Assembly (NCBI GenBank): GCA_963922205.1
Contig: CAWUHX010000005.1
Coordinates: forward strand, 930,001-994,000
DNA: 64,000 bases
From: Romanomermis culicivorax
Taxonomy: Eukaryota > Nematoda > Enoplea > Mermithida > Mermithidae
Direction of reading: 5' to 3'
The notes under the pieces are model-generated. The model was not told the DNA's origin, did no database searches, and worked only from the letters and a program-made list of their open reading frames with translations. This document shows positions 1-9,599 of this stretch, in pieces (positions within the stretch are counted from its first letter, which is position 1; every line of letters begins with the position of its first letter). Both the position numbers and the translations under genes were made by a program.

Positions 1-5
1 AGAGT

Positions 6-635
6 ATGATGAAAAGCAACTATAGCAGACGTGGAAAAGGAGTTGCAGGAAAACTGAATCCCCATTGGATAGGACCTTATGAAATAATTGCCAGGACCTC
101 ACCAGTAAACTATATAATCAGGTCCTTTAATACTCAAGCACCAGATCGCGAAGTTCATGCTAATCAACTTCGTCTGTACTACAATCGAGAGGATGAGAAT
201 ATTGAAAAGCAGACAGCAGATGCAAGTCTTGTGACTGAGGAACTCCAAACAGTACAAAATAGAGATATCACATTTCAAAAAACAATGCCTAACATTATTG
301 ATGCTTATAATTTTAGTAGGAGAGTTGTAACACCAAATGAAGGTCGAGTAGGAGACTGAATAGTAGTCCCAATCGATAAAACTTGGAAATGTGCCTTAGT
401 TCTTTGCCCTGAGGAAACCAAAAATCAGTTTCCTCATTGCCCGGACGATGTATTTTCTGTAAAATTATTTGAGAATGAAAAGATCATGCTCTTTAAATCA
501 GATCAAATTTTCCCATATGCAGCCAAACAGTCTGAACTACGTTCAGTGACGAGGCGTGAAAAAGCTGTTCAGGCTAAAGTCGAGAATTATTTAGAAGAGT
601 TAGCCATGAAGGATGATCAATTTTTAGGAAAGTGA
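6..635 (+). pseudogene. pol: gypsy-like pol 3' end: integrase C-terminus with PWWP/Tudor-like tail
   Basis: The window opens inside a reading frame that resembles the C-terminal module of Ty3/gypsy integrases: a basic stretch, then the GPY-type core (HWIGPYEII) and a segment ending VHANQLRLYY, which in this family contacts DNA after the catalytic core. The frame has a TGA at 357-359 and continues in frame to a TGA at 633-635. The downstream part contains a pattern like GD-x-IVVP-x4-W-x2-ALV, reminiscent of PWWP or Tudor-like chromatin readers; the TGA falls where an aromatic residue such as Trp would fit. Some gypsy integrases carry chromodomains at this position, so a different reader here is plausible but inferred. 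The 5' part of the element lies outside the window. The integrase call is fairly secure, the reader-domain call weak. Confidence 0.6.
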
Positions 636-761
636 CCACAGAATATTAAATTTTAAGATCATTTCTTTTTCTCAATTTCAATTGTTTCTGACAAACCTCT
701 GACCAAACCAAAGTCTAAATTATAAAGTCCAAGGATATTTTTAGAAAAAACCTCGACCAAT

Positions 762-2165
762 GTGAAACTACCTTTCGCTGATGGTCCCTGGGAAGTTTTA
801 GCATGGGAAGAAAATTTACACCGTCAGCCTGGTGAAGGAATTGAACAAGCCATTGATGTTACAAACGATCGAGAAGGCGAAATTGTAATCCGTCGATTGG
901 TAGAGGATTCTGAGGAAAGTGAAATACCAATTACTGTAATTCTGCCTCTTGGTTATACTGAAATCCAATTTTTGGAAATTATAAATGATTACCAACCAAT
1001 CCACCACATTCGCGGTTTTTTGATTCCCATTTTCAATCCATCAAATCCGAAATCTGTTTATTTTTTCCCATATTCTGTTTTCGAAAATAGCCAAACTTTT
1101 CGCAAATATCTTTTTGAACTATTTACTGATCCCTCTATTGCAAAAGTAACATATGGTCTTAGCGGATTGAAAGATCACATCGAATCATGGGTCTCCAAAC
1201 AATTTTTCAATAAATCACAATCAATTTTTGAGGTTGCAAATTTTTATCATGGACAGCCTGAACTAGCTTTAGAGCATCCTGGGTCTTTCATTGGTTTCAA
1301 AGACATTATGGATTTACCCAACTGTAGAAGCTTAAATCAAATTTTCCGGAGTTGCTTCCATTCTTCACCGGTTTCAGTCGAAAAACATATTTTCGACCAT
1401 TATTGGAGTATGGATCATGATATGATTGATGAGGGTCACAAGGCAACCGCCACCCTCTTGGTTACACAAACCTTGGATCTAATGTTGTATTTTCTGTTGG
1501 TTGGTGAAGCCAGTCTTTGGCCGGAAAAGTTGCAAAGACTGTCCAAGGACTTGGCTGCCCGTATACCAGAAAGTGGAAAATGGCCATCGTCTATCAAGAG
1601 TAGACCTAGATATTTCACAAAGGAGGTGGCTGAAATTGCTCCTCGCTTTGATGTCTCATGGGCTGCACCAACTCGAAATGCTGTAAGCATTGATCCAATG
1701 TTATTGTGCCATGAAATCATTGAGTTGCCAGATGAGCCCGAGGAAAGTCCATTATTAAATAATGATGATGATGTATGCAATACCATACTGGAAGAATTAG
1801 CTGACTTGAAATTAGCAGCTGATTATGGTCAAGGGTCAATGGAATCGGAACTATTTTCTGAGACCATGGATGTGGAAGAGTTACAATTATCAAGGCTTTG
1901 TATTGGAAGAAAAGCGAATGGAAGTGACCTACTGTCATTAAAGTTCTTGGGCACTAACTACCGGACAATCAACTTATATTACGAACTATTTCTTCATTTT
2001 CAATTTTATGTGAGCCTTCATCAGTATCAGATCGACTTGACCAATTTCTATATTTTTTTACATCCAAAGTATATTACTCATTTCTTGGATAAAAATCATC
2101 AACAATCACAAACACAAACAATTTCACTACCAAATTTTAAATTTTCATTGCTAGAAAATGTTTAA
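762..2165 (+). CDS. ORF in env position with RNase D-like (DEDD exonuclease-like) fold
   Basis: A 467-codon open frame follows the integrase after 126 bases, in the position where errantiviruses carry env. It opens at GTG and no early ATG is present, so the start is uncertain; the sequence ttttag at about 739-744 could be a splice acceptor for a subgenomic mRNA. I see no signal peptide or membrane anchor. Residues ~80-250 have the rhythm of RNase D/DEDD 3'-5' exonucleases: a strand KVTYGLSGLKDHI (Exo II-like, Asp retained), then IFEVANFYHG, a SLNQIF helix, and a YWSMDH...TQTLDLM segment like Exo III. The Exo I Asp-Glu pair is not visible, so catalysis is doubtful. Residues ~330-370 are acidic. 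The TAA at 2163-2165 is followed by more coding-like sequence in the same frame. The fold assignment is inference from pattern only. Confidence 0.4.
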   Translation: MKLPFADGPWEVLAWEENLHRQPGEGIEQAIDVTNDREGEIVIRRLVEDSEESEIPITVILPLGYTEIQFLEIINDYQPIHHIRGFLIPIFNPSNPKSVYFFPYSVFENSQTFRKYLFELFTDPSIAKVTYGLSGLKDHIESWVSKQFFNKSQSIFEVANFYHGQPELALEHPGSFIGFKDIMDLPNCRSLNQIFRSCFHSSPVSVEKHIFDHYWSMDHDMIDEGHKATATLLVTQTLDLMLYFLLVGEASLWPEKLQRLSKDLAARIPESGKWPSSIKSRPRYFTKEVAEIAPRFDVSWAAPTRNAVSIDPMLLCHEIIELPDEPEESPLLNNDDDVCNTILEELADLKLAADYGQGSMESELFSETMDVEELQLSRLCIGRKANGSDLLSLKFLGTNYRTINLYYELFLHFQFYVSLHQYQIDLTNFYIFLHPKYITHFLDKNHQQSQTQTISLPNFKFSLLENV

Positions 2166-2810
2166 AAAGGAAAGCAATTGCCTCCTGATCTCTATAAAAT
2201 CGTTAAATCCTATGTTTCCGAAGCCCTAGCATACAAACACACCTTCCCTAAATCTGCGATTTTTCGTTCAAATTATTTCTTCGCCAAAGTTCAATATTTT
2301 ACTCATCGTCTCTGCTCAATTTTTCTCGATCTCCCTCAACAAAAATTGAAATATCTTTCCAAAGCGATCAAGCTGATGAAAAAATTAATTTTCACTCATC
2401 TTCTATCAAACCCTGGTGCTAATGCAAAGAAAGCTCATCAGAAACAACGAAAACTACTCAAAGGTAAGTCGATAAGCGAGCGAAGTCCTTTCACTCTTGC
2501 AAAATCAGTTCATATGAAATTGACAACGGCAAGACGATTTCGGCCAATAGTTACATCACAGTTACATACTTCTAAGGACACGAAGTTGGTTATTAACTCC
2601 TTGAGTAAAAGGTTCAAAAGGGGAACCAAAGACAAAGAAGCACATGCAGCTTTAGTAGAACTATCTTCCATGAAAACTGCATTGCAAACTGCCGAGAAAA
2701 GTATTCTTGGAACGACCTGTTCACCTGAACAGAAGGTCGTGGGTCTAGAGCAAGTAAGATTAAAGTGGCTCGAAAATTTTGTCAAAAAAATTATAGTGAA
2801 GAACGAGTGA
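2166..2810 (+). pseudogene. basic region continuing the env-position ORF
   Basis: This stretch stays in the same frame as the preceding ORF after a single TAA (2163-2165) and is open for about 210 codons up to a TGA at 2808-2810. The predicted protein is strongly basic with many Lys/Arg pairs (for example KKAHQKQRKLLKG) and mostly helical composition. I do not recognise a domain. The most economical reading is that it is the middle of one larger protein broken by stops. A separate protein starting at TTG 2178 is possible but there is no early ATG. Confidence 0.35.
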
Positions 2811-3316
2811 GTGAAGCATGAGGAAAGTAGGTGGGTGAATTGTGAACTATATTCACAGCATCCAGATTCTCAAAACTCAGCATCTGATAACTGTGGATCG
2901 CAGATGAATCAGCGAAATTCTATGTTCCCCCTAATAATCGAAGCTCAGACTTTTCCAGATATCATAGTGATTTTAGTTTCAATAGCAACGATCGTCATTA
3001 CAATCCATATCAAAACCGGCCTTTTCACAGTAATCACTTCACTTTTTCACAGTAATCACATCAGCGTTTCTTCTACCCACGAGCAAATGAACGAACAGGC
3101 AATTATCAACCTCGACGCCCAACTGCAGTTGGCCGCCCATTGGGCAACAATTTTAATCAACACCGGCAGTTTCAAAATCCACGTTTCGACCAGCGAAATC
3201 GTCCATTCTATCCCAGTCGTCCTTTTCAACAACGACCGATTTTCGAAAACCGATCGTACTACAATTCGTCGTTTTGCCAAGAAAGCCAAAATATCGGCAA
3301 GTATCCAAAAATTTGA
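2811..3316 (+). pseudogene. frameshifted Arg/Asn/Gln/Phe-rich low-complexity tail
   Basis: The frame runs on from the previous segment to about 2920, where coding potential switches by one base. From ~2930 to the TGA at 3314-3316 the new frame encodes a low-complexity sequence rich in Asn, Arg, Gln, Phe, Tyr and Pro (short stretches such as HYNPYQNRPF and FDQRNRPFYPSRPF), with an internal TAA near 3053. Such Arg/aromatic-rich tails are typical of RNA-binding disordered regions. The frame called open over the same bases (2811-3401) looks like a shadow because it lacks this bias. The link to the upstream exonuclease-like ORF is inferred from continuity only. Confidence 0.35.
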
Positions 3317-3481
3317 AATTTTCGACTTCTCATTTTTGTCACATTTACTTATTTTTTCGCCTGTTGTGTCTCTTTTTATGTCTAATTTCGTATATTCCTA
3401 AGTTTTTTTTTGTTTTGTCTTGTTTTCCGACAGATCTTCAATTTTTTTGAGTTCGCAATGCTCACTTTGGAAAAGATGAAG

Positions 3482-3859
3482 TGTAATATGATCCACCGAA
3501 AAAAAAATATTTTCATTGTGTATGCAAATTAACCGTTCTCATTTATTATTCTTTTGTATCAAGTTTTCGCCACCCATGAATTTGTTTTTCTTCATTTTCA
3601 CTTATAATTATGATTGATCTGTCATTTGTTCATATTTTTATTGTTTAGTTTTTGTGTGTTTTTCAGTAGAGGTGTCCATATCATCTGAAGTAAAGTTCGG
3701 AACTCGTGTGCCTCTCCACTTTTTCTTGGGTGGGCTCATATCCCTCCTCTGGGTTGTCCAGCTTTCCCTACTATCCATAAGTGACCAAAATATTACATGT
3801 GTTATAAATATTTGCCTGTGCATTTTGATAATAAACATTTGTTTGTGGTACCCCAAACA
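3482..3859 (+). repeat. candidate 3' long terminal repeat of the first retroelement
   Basis: A purine-rich run (ggaaaagatgaag) ends directly before TGTAATATG at 3482, and 378 bases later the sequence ccccaaaca closes with ACA at 3859. An AATAAA lies at 3830-3835 near the end. This is the layout of polypurine tract, then LTR with TG...CA ends and a polyadenylation signal. No second copy is in the window, so the boundaries are a guess. Confidence 0.3.
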
Positions 3860-4252
3860 GTAGGCTTGATAAAAGATAGTCCTATGGTAGATTCTCATCA
3901 ACAAACTATCTCTATCTTTCCAGATGGTAAAGAATTCAGAACATAAACAGGTACACTGCATGCTGATAGAATTTAAATTAAATTAATTTGGAATAAAAAC
4001 ACAAAATTCTTTCTGTTTAGTAGTCCAGCAATTTTACATGATAAACTTGGAAGTTTGCTGATGGCATTTTTTCCTTAAAACATTGTGGGCAGGATTATAG
4101 AAGGCTGAATAGTGCCATTCAGAGAATAGTGGCCAGAAAATAGAGATATTCCCTCAATAAAATCATCCTATAAATTTATGTGATATGACAGAGGGCTGCA
4201 TAACTCATTTTGTGTATAAAATTCGATCTTTATATTCCCCTATTTTATATAT

Positions 4253-4990
4253 GGGCCCTGTTGCATAAAACGTTTTCATTTGTAATAAGTTATGGATTCA
4301 TAAGCTATAAGTCTAAATTCTGTTGCATAAAACAATAAGTAATAAGTAAAAATTCATAAGTGGGTTTTCATAAGTGATTTTCACATTATGTTGCATAAAA
4401 CTTATGAATTCATAAATTATTAACATATGAAAAATTGTCAAAATTTCAATAACATCACATGACTTATGAGCACTGTCATAAGTGGTGATTTTCTATTTGT
4501 TGAAAAGCTTGTTCTGCAACATTTGATTCATCAAGTGTTGATGATGATCTGAATACTGTTGCCCATCTGCGATGCCATGTATTCAGACCAAGAATTAATT
4601 TTGACAGAAATTTTGATGAGAACATTTCTGAGTTCCATTTAACTGATGAACATGTAGCAATGGTGATTGAGAGTTTATAGGATTTTATTCAGTATCCATC
4701 TTGTCCGAATTCCTCTTTGTCCCCAGAACAACAGATATGTCTATCCTTGCAGTATTTGGCCACAAATGGAAATTTCAGTCTGATTGACGATCCTCATGAC
4801 ATACATGAATCAACCCTTTGTCTCGTATTACTAAAATTTGTTGATGTTTTGAAGGATAAATTGGTACACTGTGTACATTTGATCAACTGCATGCTTGTTT
4901 GTGGGGTTTCTTTTGCTTGTTATGTGGCCACACAGTGTCTCACAGATACTTCCCACCTTCTTCAATTAATCATGCAACTCAATTCAGTTC
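4253..4990 (+). mobile_element. PIF/Harbinger transposon remnant, 5' part
   Basis: The sequence GGGCCCTGTTGCATAAAAC at 4253-4271 looks like a Harbinger-type terminal inverted repeat. The sub-motif GTTGCATAAAAC recurs at about 4322 and 4392, embedded in a TAAGTAATAAG-like simple region. A HARBI1-like transposase fragment follows. No matching 3' inverted repeat was seen: the element stops at about 4990 where a minus-strand gypsy remnant begins. The region 3860-4250 before it holds nothing I recognise. Confidence 0.5.
4530..4900 (+). pseudogene. HARBI1-like transposase fragment (N-terminal part)
   Basis: In one frame from ~4530 the translation reads like the N-terminal half of HARBI1/PIF-Harbinger transposases: FRPRINFD, then a helix resembling the 'L-T-D-E-H-V' segment, and LSPEQQICLSLQYLAT followed by the helix-turn-helix-like DIHESTLCLVLLKFVDVL. 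In this family that region precedes the DDE nuclease core. There is one TAG at 4678-4680, and the catalytic DDE part is missing. About 120 residues remain of a usual ~350. It is non-functional; the family call rests on the LSPEQQ block and its spacing. Confidence 0.55.
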
Positions 4991-6404
4991 TTGACAATAG
5001 TCTGCCAAACTGCTGATTTGACAATAGTCTGCCAAACTGCTTTCTGAGTTTTAGGTGGTTGCATTTTCACAATTGCATCAAGTTTCTTTATAGCAGGTTC
5101 AAAACCATTTGTTGATATTTTGTAACCTAGATATTCCACTTCAGAATAACTGAACTTGCATTTGTTTAATCTCAATTTCATGCCTCCTTTGTCGAGGGGA
5201 TGTAATACTGCCTTATGTCTGTTAAGCATCTTAGCATGCATTTCTCTGAAAACAAGAATGTCATGTAAGTATACAAGGCATGACGACCATTGAAGTCCTG
5301 ATGACAGTATATCCATGAGTCTCTGGAAAGTAGCTGGAGCATTACATAACCCAAAAGGAAGAAAATTAAATTGGTGTAAACCAGTTGGGGTCAGGAATGC
5401 AGTTTTTTACGGTCTTCTTCAGCTATGGGGATACTCCAGTATGCATTTGCTTGATCTAAGGTTGTAAAGAATTTCATGCCATGTAGAGAGTCTAGAATAT
5501 CGTCCATTCTTGGTAAAGGATAAACGCCCTTTTTGGTGACTTCATTCAGAGTTCGAAAATCAATGCATAATCAAAAACCACCATCTTTCTTTTTGACAAT
5601 GACAGAATTTGTTGAATAAGGGGATGTGCTTTTCTGTATTATGTTTCTGGCTTCCAAAGCACCAACTTCCTTAGTTATTATCTGCTTGTCATTTGGTGAA
5701 GTTCAAAAAGGATACTTTCAGGATTGGTTTGGAATTACCAGTATCAATGTTGTGGTAAACTAGATTTGTCTTCCCTGTATCTTTTTCATCTTTTGCATAA
5801 AGATTTGGACAGAGTAAAAGTAGATTAATTAAATTTTCTTCTTCTGTATCTGAAATATATCCTGAGATTGTTAGATTTTGTGTCATCTGTTGTTTTGTAA
5901 GTGAATTTTCAGGAAAAATGGATTCATTCATATTTACAGTATTCTGTTCTTCCTCGGGTTTATGGCATTTAATCTGTCTAAGGGAAATCCCTGAATAAAG
6001 TGTTACTGTATATTAGGATTTAGTATCTGAATAGGAATCCTACCATTCAAAACTTTGCTTATTGATGCAGCTAAATAAACACCCTGATTGTTCAAATGAC
6101 TTCGTTTGCAAATTACCTCACTGCATTTAGAATAAAGATTTGATACTCATGCAGAAATAATGCACATGCTTGCTTCGAGTCTTAATGACAGATATTCATC
6201 CATTATGATTTTTCCAGGATTTAAGAGTGAATTATAATGCATACCTTGACAAGGTATTCTACTTTTTTTTAAGCGAATGTAAGAATTTTGCCAGTTGGAT
6301 TCAATGATTTTGAAACGATTAAAAAAATTAGTACCAAGAAGTAGAACAGTAGTACAGTTCTTTTGTATCTGAGGGAAGACGCACAATAAATAGAAGATGA
6401 ACAT
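4984..6404 (-). pseudogene. pol: Ty3/gypsy protease-reverse transcriptase remnant
   Basis: Read on the minus strand, this is a decayed pol fragment. From 6404 downward it shows a protease C-terminal block (LLLGTNFFNRF), then from 5931 a linker ending LYAKDEKDTGKTNLVYHNIDTG, which closely parallels the linker in the 13.4-22.5 kb gypsy element. Reverse-transcriptase pieces follow in shifting frames: a DDILDSLHGMKFFTTLDQANAYW-like region around 5430-5510 and, at 5316-4984, the YLHDILVF block (YxDD box altered to YLHD) and EYLGYKI. Multiple frameshifts and stops separate the pieces. It is a different, more decayed copy of a related gypsy lineage, truncated at about 4984 where a 24-bp repeat joins it to the Harbinger remnant. 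Confidence 0.75.
4991..5041. repeat. 24-bp tandem duplication at a transposon junction
   Basis: A 24-base segment at 4991-5014 (starting ttgacaatagtctgcc) recurs exactly at 5018-5041 after three bases. It sits where the plus-strand Harbinger fragment meets the minus-strand gypsy RT, and it duplicates eight codons (AVWQTIVK) of the RT frame. Confidence 0.8.
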
Positions 6405-6565
6405 TAATGAGGGAATATTCTTCAGTGAATTTCAAATCACTCCAGTATATATTGATGATTTGTGTATAAAAAAATTAGGAGGAAATGTAAAAGGATTTAA
6501 TAACCACCAGGAAACGTTATGGTAATATTTGCCATAAGCAGCTAATTCCCAAATGGGAAAATTGA

Positions 6566-6622
6566 TGGAACAGTAGTTGAGTCAATGATTTTATATTCCT
6601 GTTTGGTCCGTTCAAATCCTGG
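6566..6622 (+). repeat. degenerate tRNA-like unit (copy A, unit 1)
   Basis: TGGAACAGTAGTTGAG resembles a Pol III A box and GTTCAAATCC (6610-6619) a B box, about 40 bases apart as in tRNA genes. No cloverleaf is claimed; it reads as a tRNA-derived SINE module. Confidence 0.45.
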
Positions 6623-7475
6623 TGAATATATATGTCATTCATGTATATAAAAAAAATGTGGTGAAACATTGTATGTACGGGTTAATACAGAATAAAAGCA
6701 GGTAAAATGGAATATTTGAATTTGTATTATGTTGAACTGCACCTGCAGGTTTGAATGACCAATTTTTACTTCAAATCCGACCTGTACTAATCCTAATATG
6801 TTGGAAACATATTTATATTATCATTAGAAGTTTTAAAAAAACAGTAGTCCAGCTGTAAATAAAGCATTTAATTGCTTATCAAATCAGATGCATGTGGTTT
6901 AATGTCAGCATAACCAACAGTAGCTGTCCTACTGTCATGTTTATCTTAATTTCCACTTGTATATCTATCTACTGGATTTTAATTAAACATTAAATCCACT
7001 GGTTGAAACAAATATTCAGCATGTCTTTTCAGTTTGTCCATTTATCCCACATGATCTGGTCACCTTGAAAAGTTTGTAAAAGAAATATGAAAAAGAAGAT
7101 TTTGTGAAATGATTGAACAACAACAGTGAAGTGAATTCAATAATCCCGACTAACATCAAAAGGATGTTCAAAATCTGATAGTACAGTAGTGAAGCCATTG
7201 ATGTTGCATTATTTTTTGGTTATGGGATTTTTATTCAGTTGCTTCAATTACATAACGAAGTCTCTTGTGCAGGTGTACATAAAGAAGAGAAAAGCATTGA
7301 AACATCATATCCACGGGATGACAGAAAATAAATGCATGTGGGAAAAGTTTACGGATCTGGATCTGTGTGTATAGTTTTTATATGAATGGGTTTTGTCGAT
7401 GTTTAACTTAAACTGCAAAAGGATTGAACAACCCCAAGGTTCAATAATTCCGTAATCGACTGAATAAACTTTGAT

Positions 7476-7528
7476 AGCACAGTGGTTAAGTCGTCGATAT
7501 AAAACTCCTCTCTGGTTTGTTCAAATCC
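7476..7528 (+). repeat. degenerate tRNA-like unit (copy A, unit 2)
   Basis: TAGCACAGTGGTTAAG (A-box-like, from 7476) and GTTCAAATCC (7519-7528, B-box-like) have tRNA-like spacing. This is the best-preserved A box of the series. Confidence 0.5.
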
Positions 7529-8399
7529 TAATGAGCCCATATATGGCACATGTATATAAATATTAGGAAACTGTTGGAGCATCAAATTTTATGGGTTGGC
7601 GCGAATTTTCAATGTGTGTCAGAAACCACATTGAAAGTAGGCAAGTGCAGTCACCAGATCAATACATTTTGTTGTCAATGCTGAAATACATTTCCATTCC
7701 ATTATTTTTATGTTTCAACAGGAAAGTTGAGAATATATACATGATTGCTTCTCAGCCAGTATGGTAGAACAGTTGTTAAATCATTGAAATAAAATTTAGC
7801 TCGTTTTATTTTTGTAATTTTGAATAAAAAGATAATTCAAATGAAAAAAATCAAAATTTTTTTTAAATAATTCAAATGGATTAAAAATGAAAAAATGTTA
7901 TGAAGATGCAGTCTAATGGCAGTTTAATTCTATTAATCTGTCATTAAACCACACAAACAAATTTAAATGGAATTTTTTTATATATCGGTGTTTTGGTATG
8001 AAACTTAAAAACTATGGGTTGGGAGAGAATTAATGCATATAGTCAGAAAACTCATAAAACGAGTTGGAAGAGAGATGGATTATCTATTTTTCATTCAATC
8101 ACAGGATTCCTATTAGTATGTACCAATTTTTATTTACATTTAAACAAACAACTATGTTCATGAAACGTAACAGAAATATAGTAAAAAAATGGAGAAAAGT
8201 AAAAACGTAAAAAAAAACAAAACAAAAGAAAAGACAAAAAATAAACAAAATAAGCAATGTAAAATAATAAAATTGAATAATAATATTAAAAAAAATAGAC
8301 AAAACTCTGTCACATTAACTAAAATTGGGAGCCATGTCACATTAAGCAGATTGGTGATCAGTCACATTGATGGGAAAGCCCATACCATATCCCATAGGA

Positions 8400-9370
8400 A
8401 ATATGGCCATGACACTGTAGGTTGCATGCTGTGACCCCATGGGGTGGCTTCGTTAATGGTTTCAGTTCGGGGAACCTAACCCAGTTGGTACTACCACAGG
8501 TGAACTTATGGTGTACCTCAGCCTTGTCCTTGGGTTATGCTGTAGAATAATAAACAACGCAGCCAGGTCAGGGGTGCCAATCCATAGTCCTCATTCACTG
8601 GGAATGAGAGAGGGTGCCATTCGCAGAATGGCGTACTGTAGGGGACCCGATTGTTAATTTAAATCCCCTTATTGGCCCTGACCTTAAGGGTCTGAGGGCT
8701 TTCTCAACTGAGGATACTTCCAAGGGAAACTAGCTTAGGGGAGACTCCCACAAATATACCCTCAACAATAATAACCCCTGAGAAGACTCACTAAATCCTC
8801 TTCTCAAAGTACTCCGCACTGGGCGACAGGTTCTGGGGTCAAAGCTGGGTCCTACAGACAGTGGTGAGCAGGTACGGGAATCCAGAGTGATTCGGTGTAA
8901 GCGGTAATGCAGCTGCGGTTCGGCAGGCGGCAATATCAAGCGTTTCCTCAGGGAGGGGGATGGGGGTTCTCGATCAATGGTGATGGGTGGTGAACTCCAA
9001 TGGTTGGATTACTGTAGCAGGCCAGGTAAAGGAGACCGAAGGCGAGAATATGCAAATTTTATTCGACGAATGGCAAATGCAGTTGACAATATAAAAATAT
9101 AATAATCGACAAGCGGCAGACGCGAAACGCAGGCTAAAATGCAACAAGACGATTAGAGTCGAAGACAAGACACAAAAATGACAAAACAAGCCCTTTTAAA
9201 AGTCTCCAACAACTACAATATGCTTTGGGCGGAGTTAACACTCCCCCAAGCTAACTTCTGCAGCCGAAATGCTGCAGAAGATGCCTATGGTCACATAGAA
9301 ATTTTCCAGTTCACAACATTAAGCATTGGGGCAAGTTTTCACTCTCTATGCCTAACATAGGAACGTCAAC
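8400..9370. other. GC-richer non-coding block, unidentified
   Basis: This block is visibly richer in G and C than its surroundings, with sharp edges after copy A and before the 9.4-kb repeat. It contains a small hairpin (GCCATTC-gca-GAATGGC near 8612-8630). I find no convincing ORF, LTR ends or RNA gene. It could be the untranslated part or LTR of an unknown element. I record it only as a compositional island. Confidence 0.4.
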
Positions 9371-9407
9371 TAGTGAGAACTTTAAACTAGTCGTTTCACC
9401 TTGCAAA

Positions 9408-9590
9408 AGTCTATTTTGAATGGAGATTTTATTCGAATGTGTTTTTAACACATTCCTGAGGATTTTTTCAATTTTTCTATCAAGTATATAATTATCATGT
9501 TCTAACAAGGTGTGTTCCAACTGTGTTTGAAGACAAGTTCTTGATGGAAAAACAATGTTAAACATGCAAAATGTTGCCTTATTATCCACC
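9408..9590. repeat. short dispersed repeat, deleted copy
   Basis: Matches 11,246-11,490 along its length (for example GTTCCAACTGTGTTTGAAGA and AAAACAATGTTAAACATGC) but lacks about 70 bases present in the other copy just after AAGTTCTT. Minus-strand ORFs across both copies are similar in sequence but end differently, so coding is unproven. Confidence 0.6.
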
Positions 9591-9599
9591 AAAAGAGGA

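Larger units (their letters stand above)
6459..8307. repeat. dispersed repeat, copy A (tRNA-like units, A-rich tail)
   Basis: This 1.85-kb non-coding stretch is collinear with 23,612-25,443 (copy B), and its 3' part from ~7233 matches 62,549-63,770 (copy C). Identity is high by eye, with small indels. It contains at least two degenerate tRNA-like modules with GTTCAAATCC B-box-like motifs. It ends in a run rich in AAAAC/AAAAG at about 8170-8300, the kind of A-rich tail left by LINE-mediated retroposition. Short open frames across it are low-complexity shadows. I see no protein-coding gene. Confidence 0.7.

Noticed and set aside
2811..3401. 196-codon plus-strand frame as a real protein
   Set aside because: From about 2930 the coding bias (Arg/Asn/Gln-rich) lies in another frame; this one is a shadow there.
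6459..8307. Functional tRNA genes at the A-box/B-box motifs
   Set aside because: No cloverleaf with paired acceptor and anticodon stems can be drawn; motifs are degenerate and repeated with the element.
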